Below, piece after piece: positions 8,312 through 16,544 of a stretch of 64,000 nucleotides of DNA. Source of the DNA: RGIG4097 sp964599875 (GTDB lineage: Bacteria > Bacillota > Clostridia > Christensenellales > CAG-917). Below the pieces are notes generated by a model. It was not told where the DNA came from. It saw nothing but the letters and a program-made list of their open reading frames with translations, and ran no database searches. How positions within the stretch are numbered: position 1 is the stretch's first letter; each line of letters starts with the position of its first letter. Where the stretch lies: positions 1-64,000 of the forward strand of contig CAZRHE010000006.1 of assembly GCA_964599875.1 (NCBI GenBank). The letters are read 5' to 3'. The position numbers were made by a program, and so were the translations under genes.

Positions 8312-8776
8312 TTAGCAAATATAATCAAATGATGCACCATAGTCTGAATATATGATTTGTCGCAATCCATATATATCTCTTGATTTACCCAAAATTTTCC
8401 CATACTTAACTAAATAGTGATAACCTTTGGGAATATACATAACATTGTAATATCCATCATCATGTGCATCAGATTCAGATAAATAGCCAATATCAGGATT
8501 GTTTATAGGCATGTAACAATATTCATCATTTTGCTCATAAAATTCGTAATCACTATAAATATAATCAATGAAAATTTCAGCATCTTGTTTAGAATCTCTG
8601 ACATCATAGGTATATCCGTTTCGCCTAATAATAACAAAATTATTATAATCCCACACATAAAACTCCAAAATTTTATCGTCAAAACCATCAAGATCTTTTA
8701 ATAATACATCGCTTTCGCCTGATGTCCAAAATTGATGCTTGTACGTTATATAAATCTTTTTTTTTGTAAAACTCAT
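8312..8776 (-). CDS. AT-rich orphan protein
   Basis: A 154-residue protein rich in Tyr, Asp and Asn, with no signal peptide, membrane segment or motif that I recognise. Codon use (many AT-rich codons) differs sharply from the GAC/GTC-biased neighbours, which suggests recent acquisition. The start at 8776 has GGAGA about nine bases upstream; an upstream start at 8830 would lack one. It might be an immunity-type or phage-derived protein, but that is only a guess from its composition and orphan status. Confidence 0.55.
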   Translation of the reverse strand: MSFTKKKIYITYKHQFWTSGESDVLLKDLDGFDDKILEFYVWDYNNFVIIRRNGYTYDVRDSKQDAEIFIDYIYSDYEFYEQNDEYCYMPINNPDIGYLSESDAHDDGYYNVMYIPKGYHYLVKYGKILGKSRDIYGLRQIIYSDYGASFDYIC

Positions 8777-8875
8777 TTTTATTAATCTCCTTCCTTTATT
8801 ACATAAATATATCATAAAACTAATCGACATACAATGTTTTTTTGAAATTTTTCGTGTAATTTTTTAGTTTTAAAG

Positions 8876-8902
8876 CAAAAACCCTACTAAAAGTAGGGTT
8901 TT
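8876..8902 (-). terminator. Terminator after tRNA-Ser
   Basis: AAAACCCTACT, loop, AGTAGGGTTTTT immediately after the encoded CCA of tRNA-Ser on the minus strand. Confidence 0.85.
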
Positions 8903-8908
8903 TGGACT

Positions 8909-9001
8909 TGGCGGAGAAGAAGAGATTCGAACTCTTGAAACGCTTTTGACGTTTACGCGATTTCCAGTCGCGCGCCCTCGACCAAACTAGGCGACTTCTC
9001 C
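8909..9001 (-). tRNA. tRNA-Ser (anticodon GGA)
   Basis: Class II tRNA with a long variable arm. The acceptor stem GGAGAAG pairs with CTTCTCC, discriminator G and an encoded CCA. The anticodon loop CTGGAAA gives GGA (reads UCC/UCU). The T-arm has the standard GTTCGAATC core. It is followed by a strong hairpin terminator. Confidence 0.95.
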
Positions 9002-9332
9002 ATATATCGCAGTTACGTGCTTGCACTAGTGACTGCATATATGGAGAGGCAACGGAGTTGCGCACTTGTAGAGTGCAGTCGCCTTTTGGAACGAACGTTT
9101 TACGCGAAGTACCAAACTAGGCAATGTAACTGTTACTATTCAATTAATGGGTGGCGGTTGGTAGATGTAGAAAACAAAACTAATTCAGCCAACCGTCGAT
9201 TGAGATTTCTCTCGAACCCAACGCAAGCAATTATATATGATGACGGCGTTTTTGACAAGTGTTTTCGAGATTTTCGTAAAAATTGTTCTTTCGGCCACCC
9301 TATTCCGCCTTAAATTATATGAAAAAGCGAAC
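8999..9332. other. Non-coding hairpin-rich gap with a partial tRNA-Ser copy
   Basis: About 330 bases without a credible gene. It contains a 14-bp inverted repeat that starts inside the tRNA 5' end (8999-9013 with 9032-9045), two further hairpins (GCAAC/GTTGC and GCACT/AGTGC at 9051-9076), and at 9111-9122 a 12-base exact copy (ACCAAACTAGGC) of the tRNA-Ser D-arm sequence at 8981-8992. This looks like a decayed tRNA duplication or the scar of an integrated element. Confidence 0.45.
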
Positions 9333-9668
9333 TTAACCGTTCGCTTCTTCTACAAGTCTGGCATATTGCTCGTAGATATAATTTGCAATTTTTTCGTCAG
9401 TTTCAATGCGCAACGCCGCTTCACCGGTCATTTCATCCTCAACGATTTTGAAAATGATTATCTCGTCGTCGGCTACGCCTTTGATTCCTTCAAGCGGTTT
9501 CAATATGCAATATAGGTCTTCTTCGCCATAAGGAATTACCGCCACTTGCTCGAATTTAATTCGGTTGCCTTCACTATCGTACAGATAAATAGGCGCGTTG
9601 TTGTTTTCGTCGACAAGTACGTCGAGAAGGTCTACTCTAACGATTTCTTCATCTTTTTTCTTTTTCAT
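9333..9668 (-). CDS. DUF1292 family protein
   Basis: A 111-residue acidic cytoplasmic protein of the DUF1292 (UPF0473) family, widespread in Firmicutes. Family features seen are the N-terminal hydrophobic strand FEQVAVIPYGEEDLYCILKP and the DDEIIIFKIV segment. The molecular function of the family is not established; in related genomes it lies beside the Holliday-junction resolvase gene yqgF, but not here. The start ATG has only a weak upstream ribosome site. Confidence 0.8.
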   Translation of the reverse strand: MKKKKDEEIVRVDLLDVLVDENNNAPIYLYDSEGNRIKFEQVAVIPYGEEDLYCILKPLEGIKGVADDEIIIFKIVEDEMTGEAALRIETDEKIANYIYEQYARLVEEANG

Positions 9669-9811
9669 TTTGATTAACCCCTAAATTTATTTGCATCGTA
9701 AGATGCTACGAACATTATAGACATAAATTTTTCGGATAGTCAATACCCAAAAATCGTTATTTTTGCAAGACGCGTCTTAAAACTCACCGCCAATTCGAGA
9801 TGACGATAAAT

Positions 9812-9841
9812 AAAAAGCCTTGACGACTTGTCAGGGCTTTT
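9812..9841 (-). terminator. Terminator after the FETNSSSSHS protein gene
   Basis: AAAAGCCCTGAC / GTCAAGGCTTTTT hairpin (minus-strand reading) with T-run, ten bases past the stop codon. Confidence 0.8.
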
Positions 9842-9850
9842 ACGTGTTGT

Positions 9851-10714
9851 TTATCTTTCGTAGCCGACGATCGCGATTTCGGGGGACAGAAATTTGCGCA
9901 ATCCCGCATCATCGCTAAACTCCGAAAACTCGTCCAAAAGAAATTCGTATCTTTCAAAACCGCAATTACACTCGTCGAGCGATCCTTCCGAGAAAAATCT
10001 CGTGCACGAATAGCAATCGTGGTCCGTATTGAGTTCCTGCTCTTCAAATTCTTTCTTATATTTTTCAAGGACGGCGCGCTTGTTAATTGCCCGTTTGTAA
10101 TCGTCCTCGACGCGCATGCTTACCCTTCTCAAAATCCATCTTGCGCGCGCGTGTTTCTTGGGGTCTTCGATAGCCTTGACGAGTTCGTCGTATTCGCAAT
10201 AATTCTTATCTATTCTATCAAGCGCCTCTTCTTCGGATATACCTTCCGTGTCGCAGTAAACTTCGATAAGTTTTTTTCTTACGTCTAAAACCGATTTTCT
10301 ATCCGTAATTGCATTAAACACACAATAAGCGCCGTATATATCCATATCGGTTTCAACGTACGTCAAAAAATCAGCGATATCTTCATCGTCCCAATCGTCG
10401 AAATCCGTACCAATTGCATCGAATAAGAAAGCGTTGCTCTCGTTGTTTTCTTCGTAAAATTTGCGAATCAAACCTTTCGTTTCTTCTCTGAAATCCTCAA
10501 TAGGCTTGCCGTTGCAATAATAGTACAATCTACCGTTGAAGTTTTCTTCGCACTCCGCGGTGACGCAGAAAAACCATACGATTTTTTCAAGCGCCTTGGT
10601 AATCACGAAAGACGCGCGATTATCCTTTTTTGCCTCATCCGTCGTCTTGATAGACAACGAGTGCGACGATGAACTGTTGGTTTCAAATATTGAGCGTCTG
10701 ATTATTCTTTTCAT
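9851..10714 (-). CDS. Unknown protein with N-terminal FETNSSSSHS motif
   Basis: A 287-residue, acidic, cytoplasmic protein. It starts with a basic strand followed by FETNSSSSHSL at residues 10-20. This exact N-terminal signature recurs in uncharacterised proteins of gut bacteria and their phages; I know of no assigned function. Four cysteines in a C-terminal segment (CYSCTRF...CNCGF) could form a zinc site. The start has a GGGAGGG site upstream. The gene stands alone with its own terminator. Confidence 0.6.
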   Translation of the reverse strand: MKRIIRRSIFETNSSSSHSLSIKTTDEAKKDNRASFVITKALEKIVWFFCVTAECEENFNGRLYYYCNGKPIEDFREETKGLIRKFYEENNESNAFLFDAIGTDFDDWDDEDIADFLTYVETDMDIYGAYCVFNAITDRKSVLDVRKKLIEVYCDTEGISEEEALDRIDKNYCEYDELVKAIEDPKKHARARWILRRVSMRVEDDYKRAINKRAVLEKYKKEFEEQELNTDHDCYSCTRFFSEGSLDECNCGFERYEFLLDEFSEFSDDAGLRKFLSPEIAIVGYER

Positions 10715-10856
10715 ATCTACCCTCCCTCGAATTAACTTCTTGTATTCATCCTACCACAGCGTAAGCGAAATTTCAAGCGTAGAATTAATCTGAAAACGTA
10801 TTTAATTTCACAAACTCGATAGAAAAAATATCGAATCCGCTATTTTGAAAATAGTA

Positions 10857-10885
10857 TTTACAAAACGCATAGACTATGTTATGAT
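10857..10885 (+). promoter_or_regulatory. Promoter of the CorC/CNNM gene
   Basis: TTTACA (10857-10862), 17-base spacer, TATGAT (10880-10885), 45 bases before the ATG. Confidence 0.6.
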
Positions 10886-10929
10886 TATTGTAAGTAAATT
10901 ATATAATTTATAGTAACGCAAGGAGCATT

Positions 10930-12306
10930 ATGATTACAGAATCAGCAGACCCTGAACCCGACAGTATCATTCTTTCCGTCGTATTCATCGTCGTATTAGT
11001 ACTTTTTTCGGGATTCTTTTCCGCGACCGAAACCGCATTCAGTTCGGTCAACAGAACCAAACTTAAACTGAAAGCCCAAAACGGAAACAAAGCGGCTCAG
11101 AACGCTTTGAATTTGTCCGATAATTTCGACAAGTTGCTTTCGACTATTCTCGTAGGCAACAATATCGTCAATATTACGCTTTCCGTCCTTTTCAACAACA
11201 TTTTCGAAGAGGCAATACCAAACCCCGCCGTAAGCGGTATCGTTTCGGTTGCGGTGTCTACGGTCATCGTCCTGACTTTCGGCGAAATCACCCCCAAGAT
11301 GATTGCAAAAGAAAACTCCGAAAGACTTTCGATGGCGTTCGGCTATCCGATAAAGGTCATAATGATTATCCTCTATCCTATAACCATTTTGTTCGCAGGA
11401 CTCAAATGGCTTTTGAAGAAGGTGTTCAAATCCAAGGACGACGACAAAATCACTGAAGAAGAACTTCTCTCCCTCGTCGAAGAAGCGCAAGAAGACGGCT
11501 CTCTCAACGTGCAAGAACGCGAACTTATATCGAGCGCAATCGAATTCGACGACGCCGAAGTGCAAGATATTCTCGTCCCCAGAGTCAACGTCGTATCCCT
11601 TCCCATCGACATGCCTATGGACAAAATCAAGGAATTGTTCTTCGAATACAATTTCTCGCGTATGCCCGTGTATAGAGGCACGATAGACACCGTCGTCGGC
11701 ATGCTCCACAATATCGACTTCTTCACCGCTCTCGAAAAGGGCGAAAAGAATATCAAGAATTATATCACTCCCGTTGCGGTTGCGACCGAGCATATGAAGA
11801 TATCCACCCTGCTCAAGAGTATGCAACGTCAAAAGGTGCATATGGCGGTTGTCGTGGACGAATACGGCGGCACTCTCGGCATAGTCACCCTTGAAGACAT
11901 TCTCGAAGAACTCGTCGGCGAAATTTGGGACGAACACGACGAAGTCGTCAACTACTTCAATCAAATCGACGACGACACCTATATGGTCGATTGTCGTGCT
12001 GAATTAGACGACTTCTTTGAAACTTTCGACATAGATAAGAGCGAAAGCGACAACTTCGACTCTCAAACCGTCAGCGGCTGGATAATCGAACAAATGGGCG
12101 AAATCCCAAAGAAGTTCACCTCTTTCGACTACAAAAACCTGACTATAACCATTGACAAACTCACGCAAAGAAAGATTTTGAGCGCGAAAGTCAAAATCAA
12201 TCCCGTAGTTGAAGAAGACGCGGAACAAGATTCCAAACGCTTTGAATTGAAGTCTTTGAAAGAACTTCGCGAAGGCAAAGACGAAGACGAATCACAAAAC
12301 GACTAA
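10930..12306 (+). CDS. CNNM/CorC-type magnesium transporter or hemolysin-like protein
   Basis: A 458-residue membrane protein with the DUF21 (CNNM transmembrane) domain at about residues 10-180, containing FSGFFSATETAFSSVN and the GEITPKMIA signature, a pair of cytoplasmic CBS domains at about 200-330 (VPRVNVVSLPIDMPM and VVDEYGGTLGIVTLEDILEELVGEI), and a C-terminal CorC_HlyC domain. Family members export Mg2+ or Co2+ or control Mg2+ homeostasis; the CBS pair probably senses Mg-ATP. Length and order are standard. A Shine-Dalgarno AAGGAG precedes the ATG. Monocistronic. Confidence 0.9.
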   Translation: MITESADPEPDSIILSVVFIVVLVLFSGFFSATETAFSSVNRTKLKLKAQNGNKAAQNALNLSDNFDKLLSTILVGNNIVNITLSVLFNNIFEEAIPNPAVSGIVSVAVSTVIVLTFGEITPKMIAKENSERLSMAFGYPIKVIMIILYPITILFAGLKWLLKKVFKSKDDDKITEEELLSLVEEAQEDGSLNVQERELISSAIEFDDAEVQDILVPRVNVVSLPIDMPMDKIKELFFEYNFSRMPVYRGTIDTVVGMLHNIDFFTALEKGEKNIKNYITPVAVATEHMKISTLLKSMQRQKVHMAVVVDEYGGTLGIVTLEDILEELVGEIWDEHDEVVNYFNQIDDDTYMVDCRAELDDFFETFDIDKSESDNFDSQTVSGWIIEQMGEIPKKFTSFDYKNLTITIDKLTQRKILSAKVKINPVVEEDAEQDSKRFELKSLKELREGKDEDESQND

Positions 12307-12330
12307 TTCCTTTAATCCCCTAAAAAGAAG

Positions 12331-12356
12331 AACCTCGCGATTTTGCGAGGTTTTTC
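12331..12356 (+). terminator. Terminator after the CorC/CNNM gene
   Basis: AACCTCGCGA / TTGCGAGGTT hairpin with TTTTTC tail, also usable by the converging DUF2804 gene. Confidence 0.85.
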
Positions 12357-12375
12357 TTTTATGATGAATTGATTT

Positions 12376-13482
12376 TTACCACCTATTCTCTACGTATTCG
12401 CAGAATGCGTACATATCTTTGATTTCGATGACTTTGCCGTCGTCGAGGACTACGGTGCCGTTCCAAAGCCCGTGGACTTGGTGGGCGTGCATTCTTGCGA
12501 CGAGCGCGTTAGTGTCCGTATGGTGGTCGAGGAAAGGCGTCATTGTAAGGTTGAATCTGCCGTCTTCTGATTCGAACACCCACGGTTCCATAAACTTATC
12601 GGGTTTCGGGAAAGTCTTGACGTCGACCGAGCCGAATTTGTGAAGTTTTCCGTCGTAGAAAATAGCGGTTTCGGTCCCGTTGGATTCGTCGCCGATACCC
12701 CAAGTGATTTCAAATCCGAATATATGTTTTTTGCCGTCTTCGTCCGTGATATAGGTCGAGCCGTTGCCCCAATACCAAACCATATTGTACGGCGTGCATA
12801 CTCTTCCCCAGTCGAGGACGCAAAACGCATTGTTCTTTTTGAAGGTTTTCACGACTTTGCCGTCGAGAGTGATATTGCCCTCCGCAGGCATGCTGTTTTG
12901 TTTTATGGTCATGAAATAGCGGGTGGATAAATCCTTGCCTTCCTTTTTGAAAGGAAGTACGGTCGTAATGTTTTCAAGACCGGGCATGATATCCATTTTG
13001 ATTTCCGCCTTGAAAGTTTTGCCTTTATACGGTCCCTCGAAATAAAGTGTGCGTCCGTCTTCTTTGGTGTCGAAAATCGCGTGAGTTTTGCCATTTTTAT
13101 ATTCGAAATAGTTGGGGACGTCACCGCGTTTTGGTAACACGACTTTGTTTTTCCCGCCGAGGAAAAGGGACATAGAAGTCGTCACTTCGCCTGTTTTGAG
13201 GTCAACCATAGTCATTGAGCAATATCCGCCGATTGAGATATTCGCGCAACTGATTTGAACCATGGTTTCGCCGTCGCAGACTTGATAGAAATCCCATTCT
13301 TTCGCTCTCCATTGAGGCTGGGTTTTCGTGCGGTCGTATTCGAAAACGTCACGGCGCGCCCAACCGCTCGCAAGAAGTTTTCCGTCGTCGCCTAAAAGTT
13401 TCGTAGGCGCGGTGTATTCGCGTTGATTACGTTTCGGCACTTCCCTAAACGAGGGATAAGTTCTTTTGATTTCTTTAGACAT
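12376..13482 (-). CDS. DUF2804 family protein
   Basis: A 368-residue soluble protein of the DUF2804 family. The N-terminal conserved block (LLASGWARRDVFEYDR), the ISIGGYCS strand and the central WYWGNGSTY block are family-like. These proteins are probably beta-rich and related to lipocalin-like or AttH-type folds, but no reaction is established. The start has GGGAGG nine bases upstream. It seems monocistronic and converges with the CorC gene. Confidence 0.75.
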   Translation of the reverse strand: MSKEIKRTYPSFREVPKRNQREYTAPTKLLGDDGKLLASGWARRDVFEYDRTKTQPQWRAKEWDFYQVCDGETMVQISCANISIGGYCSMTMVDLKTGEVTTSMSLFLGGKNKVVLPKRGDVPNYFEYKNGKTHAIFDTKEDGRTLYFEGPYKGKTFKAEIKMDIMPGLENITTVLPFKKEGKDLSTRYFMTIKQNSMPAEGNITLDGKVVKTFKKNNAFCVLDWGRVCTPYNMVWYWGNGSTYITDEDGKKHIFGFEITWGIGDESNGTETAIFYDGKLHKFGSVDVKTFPKPDKFMEPWVFESEDGRFNLTMTPFLDHHTDTNALVARMHAHQVHGLWNGTVVLDDGKVIEIKDMYAFCEYVENRW

Positions 13483-13562
13483 AATTTCCTCCCGATATCG
13501 TAACGAGGTTACTTTTTCTATATTATATATCGAATTTTGAAATACTTCAATACCGAATTTAT

Positions 13563-13584
13563 AAGAAAAAACGGCTTACGCCGT
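13563..13584 (-). terminator. Terminator of the rho-HAD operon
   Basis: Short hairpin ACGGC/GCCGT overlapping the stop codon of the HAD gene and followed on the minus strand by TTTTTT. Confidence 0.7.
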
Positions 13585-14213
13585 CAATTCTTTTCTTTGA
13601 TTTTTTCGGTTACGTCGGTCAGTTTGCACTTTTTGCCGACGAGAAAAGCGCGTTTTCCGAGCGCCATTATGTATTTATCCGACTTTATGGAATCCGAATA
13701 CACGTCTATGACTTCCGCACCGGGCAATACTTCGTTAAGTCGTCTGACCTTCTCCGCGCGCCTGCAAACTTTGCCGGTGAGTTTTCCCGTTTTCATATCG
13801 TGAATCGAGGTTATGCAATACTCGAATCCGAGCCTGTTTGCGATTTCTTCGATTAAGAAACTGGGACTTGCGCTGATGAGCACGCTTTCACGGGGTCTGT
13901 TTTCCTTTTTGAATCTTTCATATATGCTCTTTTCGTACTTGTCCCAAAACTTCTTGACGTTTTTCTCGTTATCTATGAAATTAACGTAGAAAAAGCATAT
14001 CTTTTTGAATTGATTTATAGGATAAATTTTGAGCCCCATTAGCGTACCTATAAAGCACTGTATGGGCAAAAATACTATTATCCACGGATTATGCAGCATG
14101 CAATATCCCCAATATCTGAAACCGCTGTCAAACGGAAGCAAGGTCTTGTCGAAATCGTACAAGTCCACTTGTTTCCGTTCGGTTTTCGAGTAATCGTCTT
14201 TTGCGTTAATCAT
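13584..14213 (-). CDS. HAD-superfamily (class IB) phosphatase
   Basis: A 209-residue HAD hydrolase. Motif I is DFDKTLLPFDS (residues 21-31) with the nucleophile Asp and the acid/base Asp as D-x-D. Motif II is the serine in VLISASPSF, and motif III/IV is the lysine plus VYSDSIKSDKYI near residue 177. A hydrophobic stretch at about 43-65 forms the cap. The IB group includes phosphoserine phosphatase and lipid-phosphate phosphatases; the hydrophobic cap favours a membrane-associated substrate. It begins four bases after the rho stop codon and so is co-transcribed with it. Confidence 0.8.
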   Translation of the reverse strand: MINAKDDYSKTERKQVDLYDFDKTLLPFDSGFRYWGYCMLHNPWIIVFLPIQCFIGTLMGLKIYPINQFKKICFFYVNFIDNEKNVKKFWDKYEKSIYERFKKENRPRESVLISASPSFLIEEIANRLGFEYCITSIHDMKTGKLTGKVCRRAEKVRRLNEVLPGAEVIDVYSDSIKSDKYIMALGKRAFLVGKKCKLTDVTEKIKEKN

Positions 14214-14217
14214 GTCG

Positions 14218-15786
14218 TCAATTATTGTTGTTATTGTTGACGTTCACCGTCTTTTTAGGGATATTCCAACCGTCTTTTTTCCACTTATTGATTTGGAACA
14301 ACACTTGGTCGATGAAATCTACGTTGCTCGAAGTCTTCACAAGCATACTGAAAAGGGCTTCCGTCGCTTCCAAAGGATCGCCCATGGAGAGTATCTTTCT
14401 TACGCCCCAAATGCCTTCGAGTTCTTTGGAACTAAGCAACAATTCTTCTTTTCTCGTGCCGCTCTTCGCAAGGTCGATTGCGGGGAATATTCTCTTTTCT
14501 TGAAGTCTGCGGTCAAGGTGGATTTCCATATTGCCCGTGCCTTTGAATTCTTCGTAAATGACGTCGTCCATTCTGCTACCCGTATCAACGAGTGCGGTTG
14601 CAATAATGGTGAGCGAGCCGCCGTTTTCGATATTTCTCGCGGAGCCGAAGAAACGCTTGGGAGCATGCAACGCACCGGGGTCGATACCGCCTGAAAGAGT
14701 TCTGCCCGTGGGAGGAATCGTGAGGTTGTACGCACGCGCAAGACGGGTCAAACTATCCATAAGAATTACTACGTCTTTTCCCGTTTCGACCATACGTTTC
14801 GCGCGTTCTAACAGCATTTCCGCGGTCTTGGTGTGATGTTCGGGAAGTTCGTCGAAAGTGGAATAAACCACTTCTCCGTTGATCGAGCGTTGCATATCCG
14901 TGACTTCTTCGGGACGCTCGTCGATGAGGAGCACCATCAAAACGATTTCGGGATAATTTATGGAAATCGAATTGGCAATCATTTTAAGGAGGGTGGTTTT
15001 GCCCGCTTTAGGCGGAGATACTATCATACCTCTCTGTCCTTTGCCTATAGGTGCGACGAGGTCGATGCTGCGGGTTGCGTAATCGCGAGATTTGCCTGCG
15101 ACTTCAAGTCGTATTCTTTGGTCGGGATAGATGGGGACGAGGTCGTCGAAATTGGGACGTCTGCCCATAGTGAGAGCGTCTACGCCGTTAATAGTAGTGA
15201 CGGTGACGACCGCAGGAGGCTTGCCCTCTTGAATGAGTTTGCAACCCGCCTTGACGTAATCACCTTTTCTAAGACCGTATTGTTTGATTTTTTGAACGCT
15301 GACGTATGCGTCCATTTCGCTGAATTCACCCGTTTTTACGCGCAAAAATCCGTAACCGTCGGGATTGATTTCAAGGAAACCTTCTCTAACTTGGTCGTCT
15401 TCGTCCTTTCTTTCGCGCAAAACTTCGGGGCGTTTGAATCCCGTATTGCCGTAACTGCGGACGGTACGATAATCTCCGAAGCCTTTTTTATCGTCTTTTT
15501 TATAGAATTTTTTCTCTTCGGGTTTATCTTCTTTATTTTCTAAATTATCGGATTTTTCTTTAATATTATTATCGGTTGCGTTTACCGCAGAATTTGCGTC
15601 TTTTCTGGGACGACCGCGTTTGGGTGCTTGTTGCGGTTGCATTTCGCCTGTCGAAATTTTAAAAATCATGTCGATAAGTTCTGCTTTTTTATGCTTTTGT
15701 ATAGCTGATACTCCGATTTCTTTTGCAATATCTCTTAATTCAAATAAACCTTTTCCTTCGAGTTCTTGTCTGGTATAACTCTTCAT
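14218..15786 (-). CDS. rho: Transcription termination factor Rho
   Basis: A 522-residue RNA-dependent hexameric ATPase that terminates transcription. An N-terminal Rho_N helix bundle (residues 4-50) is followed by a low-complexity, charged, proline-rich insertion (about 55-135), which makes this longer than the ~420-residue standard form. Next come the cold-shock-like RNA-binding domain (GYGFLRVK) and the ATPase with Walker A PPKAGKTTLL, Walker B VILMDSLTRLARAYN and the Q/R loops. The protein ends in a run of asparagines, which is unusual. Insertions like this are known in several Clostridia and have been linked to prion-like or RNA-binding behaviour; that is inference here. Confidence 0.95.
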   Translation of the reverse strand: MKSYTRQELEGKGLFELRDIAKEIGVSAIQKHKKAELIDMIFKISTGEMQPQQAPKRGRPRKDANSAVNATDNNIKEKSDNLENKEDKPEEKKFYKKDDKKGFGDYRTVRSYGNTGFKRPEVLRERKDEDDQVREGFLEINPDGYGFLRVKTGEFSEMDAYVSVQKIKQYGLRKGDYVKAGCKLIQEGKPPAVVTVTTINGVDALTMGRRPNFDDLVPIYPDQRIRLEVAGKSRDYATRSIDLVAPIGKGQRGMIVSPPKAGKTTLLKMIANSISINYPEIVLMVLLIDERPEEVTDMQRSINGEVVYSTFDELPEHHTKTAEMLLERAKRMVETGKDVVILMDSLTRLARAYNLTIPPTGRTLSGGIDPGALHAPKRFFGSARNIENGGSLTIIATALVDTGSRMDDVIYEEFKGTGNMEIHLDRRLQEKRIFPAIDLAKSGTRKEELLLSSKELEGIWGVRKILSMGDPLEATEALFSMLVKTSSNVDFIDQVLFQINKWKKDGWNIPKKTVNVNNNNNN

Positions 15787-15831
15787 AGAACCTCCTTATT
15801 ATTAAATTTTGAGTTAAATTTATCTGCAACC

Positions 15832-15860
15832 CGTCCCCGAAAAATCGAGGACGGTGCTTT
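15832..15860 (-). terminator. Hairpin after the MBL-fold hydrolase gene
   Basis: CCGTCC/GGACGG stem between the MBL-fold gene and rho. The T-run is weak, so this may be a partial terminator or an RNA-processing site. Confidence 0.5.
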
Positions 15861-15872
15861 TCAAAAGTAAAA

Positions 15873-16526
15873 TTAATTGTAAAGTCTTTCGAGGACGAGG
15901 ACTTTGGTGCTTTCTCCGTCGAAATCCGCACGGTCGAATTCTACTGTATCGCCTTCTGCGTAAACGATATCTTCGTCTTCGAAAAGGTCGAGAAAATCGT
16001 TCAGTTTCGCAAGGTCGAATTCGCAATCTTTCGTCTTGTAGTGCATGGGGATGACGACGTCGGGCATAATGCGATCAACGTATTCTTTCGCTTGTTCCGC
16101 GTCGATGGTGAAGTTTCCGCCTACGGGAATCATCAAGACGTTCACGGGCATAATGCTTTCAACGAGCATTGCGTTACATTCCTCGCCGATATCTCCCATA
16201 TGGCAAAGTTCTACGCCGTCCATACGGAATTTAAATACGAGATTCTCTCCTCTGACCGCACCTTTCTTATCGTCGTGATAAGTCTTTTGCGCGAAGAGAT
16301 GCACTCCCCCTATTTCATAAAAACCTTGTCTGCGTATAACGGTGGGCTCACCGTCTACGGCAGAGATAAAAGAGTGGTCGTTGTGCGGGTGGCTCACCGT
16401 CACGATATCGGCGGTGACGTTCGGCATATCATACCCTACGTACGAGTGATAAGGGTCGGTGACTACCGTAGTACCCGTGCTTTCTTCAAGTTTGAAAGAA
16501 GAATGACCGAGCCAAGAAAGTTTCAC
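15873..16526 (-). CDS. MBL-fold metal-dependent hydrolase (UlaG/YtkL-like)
   Basis: A 217-residue single-domain metallo-beta-lactamase fold protein of the UPF0173/UlaG-like group. The metal site is seen as SHPHNDHS (H-x-H-x-D-H), then CHMGDIG with a metal-binding His and Asp, and VIPMHYKT near the C-terminus. It probably hydrolyses a phosphodiester or lactone; the substrate is unknown. I choose the GTG at 16526, with GGGAGG six bases upstream. A TTG at 16544 would lie upstream of that ribosome site. It follows the prs stop codon by 18 bases, so the two are one operon. Confidence 0.85.
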   Translation of the reverse strand: MKLSWLGHSSFKLEESTGTTVVTDPYHSYVGYDMPNVTADIVTVSHPHNDHSFISAVDGEPTVIRRQGFYEIGGVHLFAQKTYHDDKKGAVRGENLVFKFRMDGVELCHMGDIGEECNAMLVESIMPVNVLMIPVGGNFTIDAEQAKEYVDRIMPDVVIPMHYKTKDCEFDLAKLNDFLDLFEDEDIVYAEGDTVEFDRADFDGESTKVLVLERLYN

Positions 16527-16544
16527 TTGTTTCCTCCCATTCAA

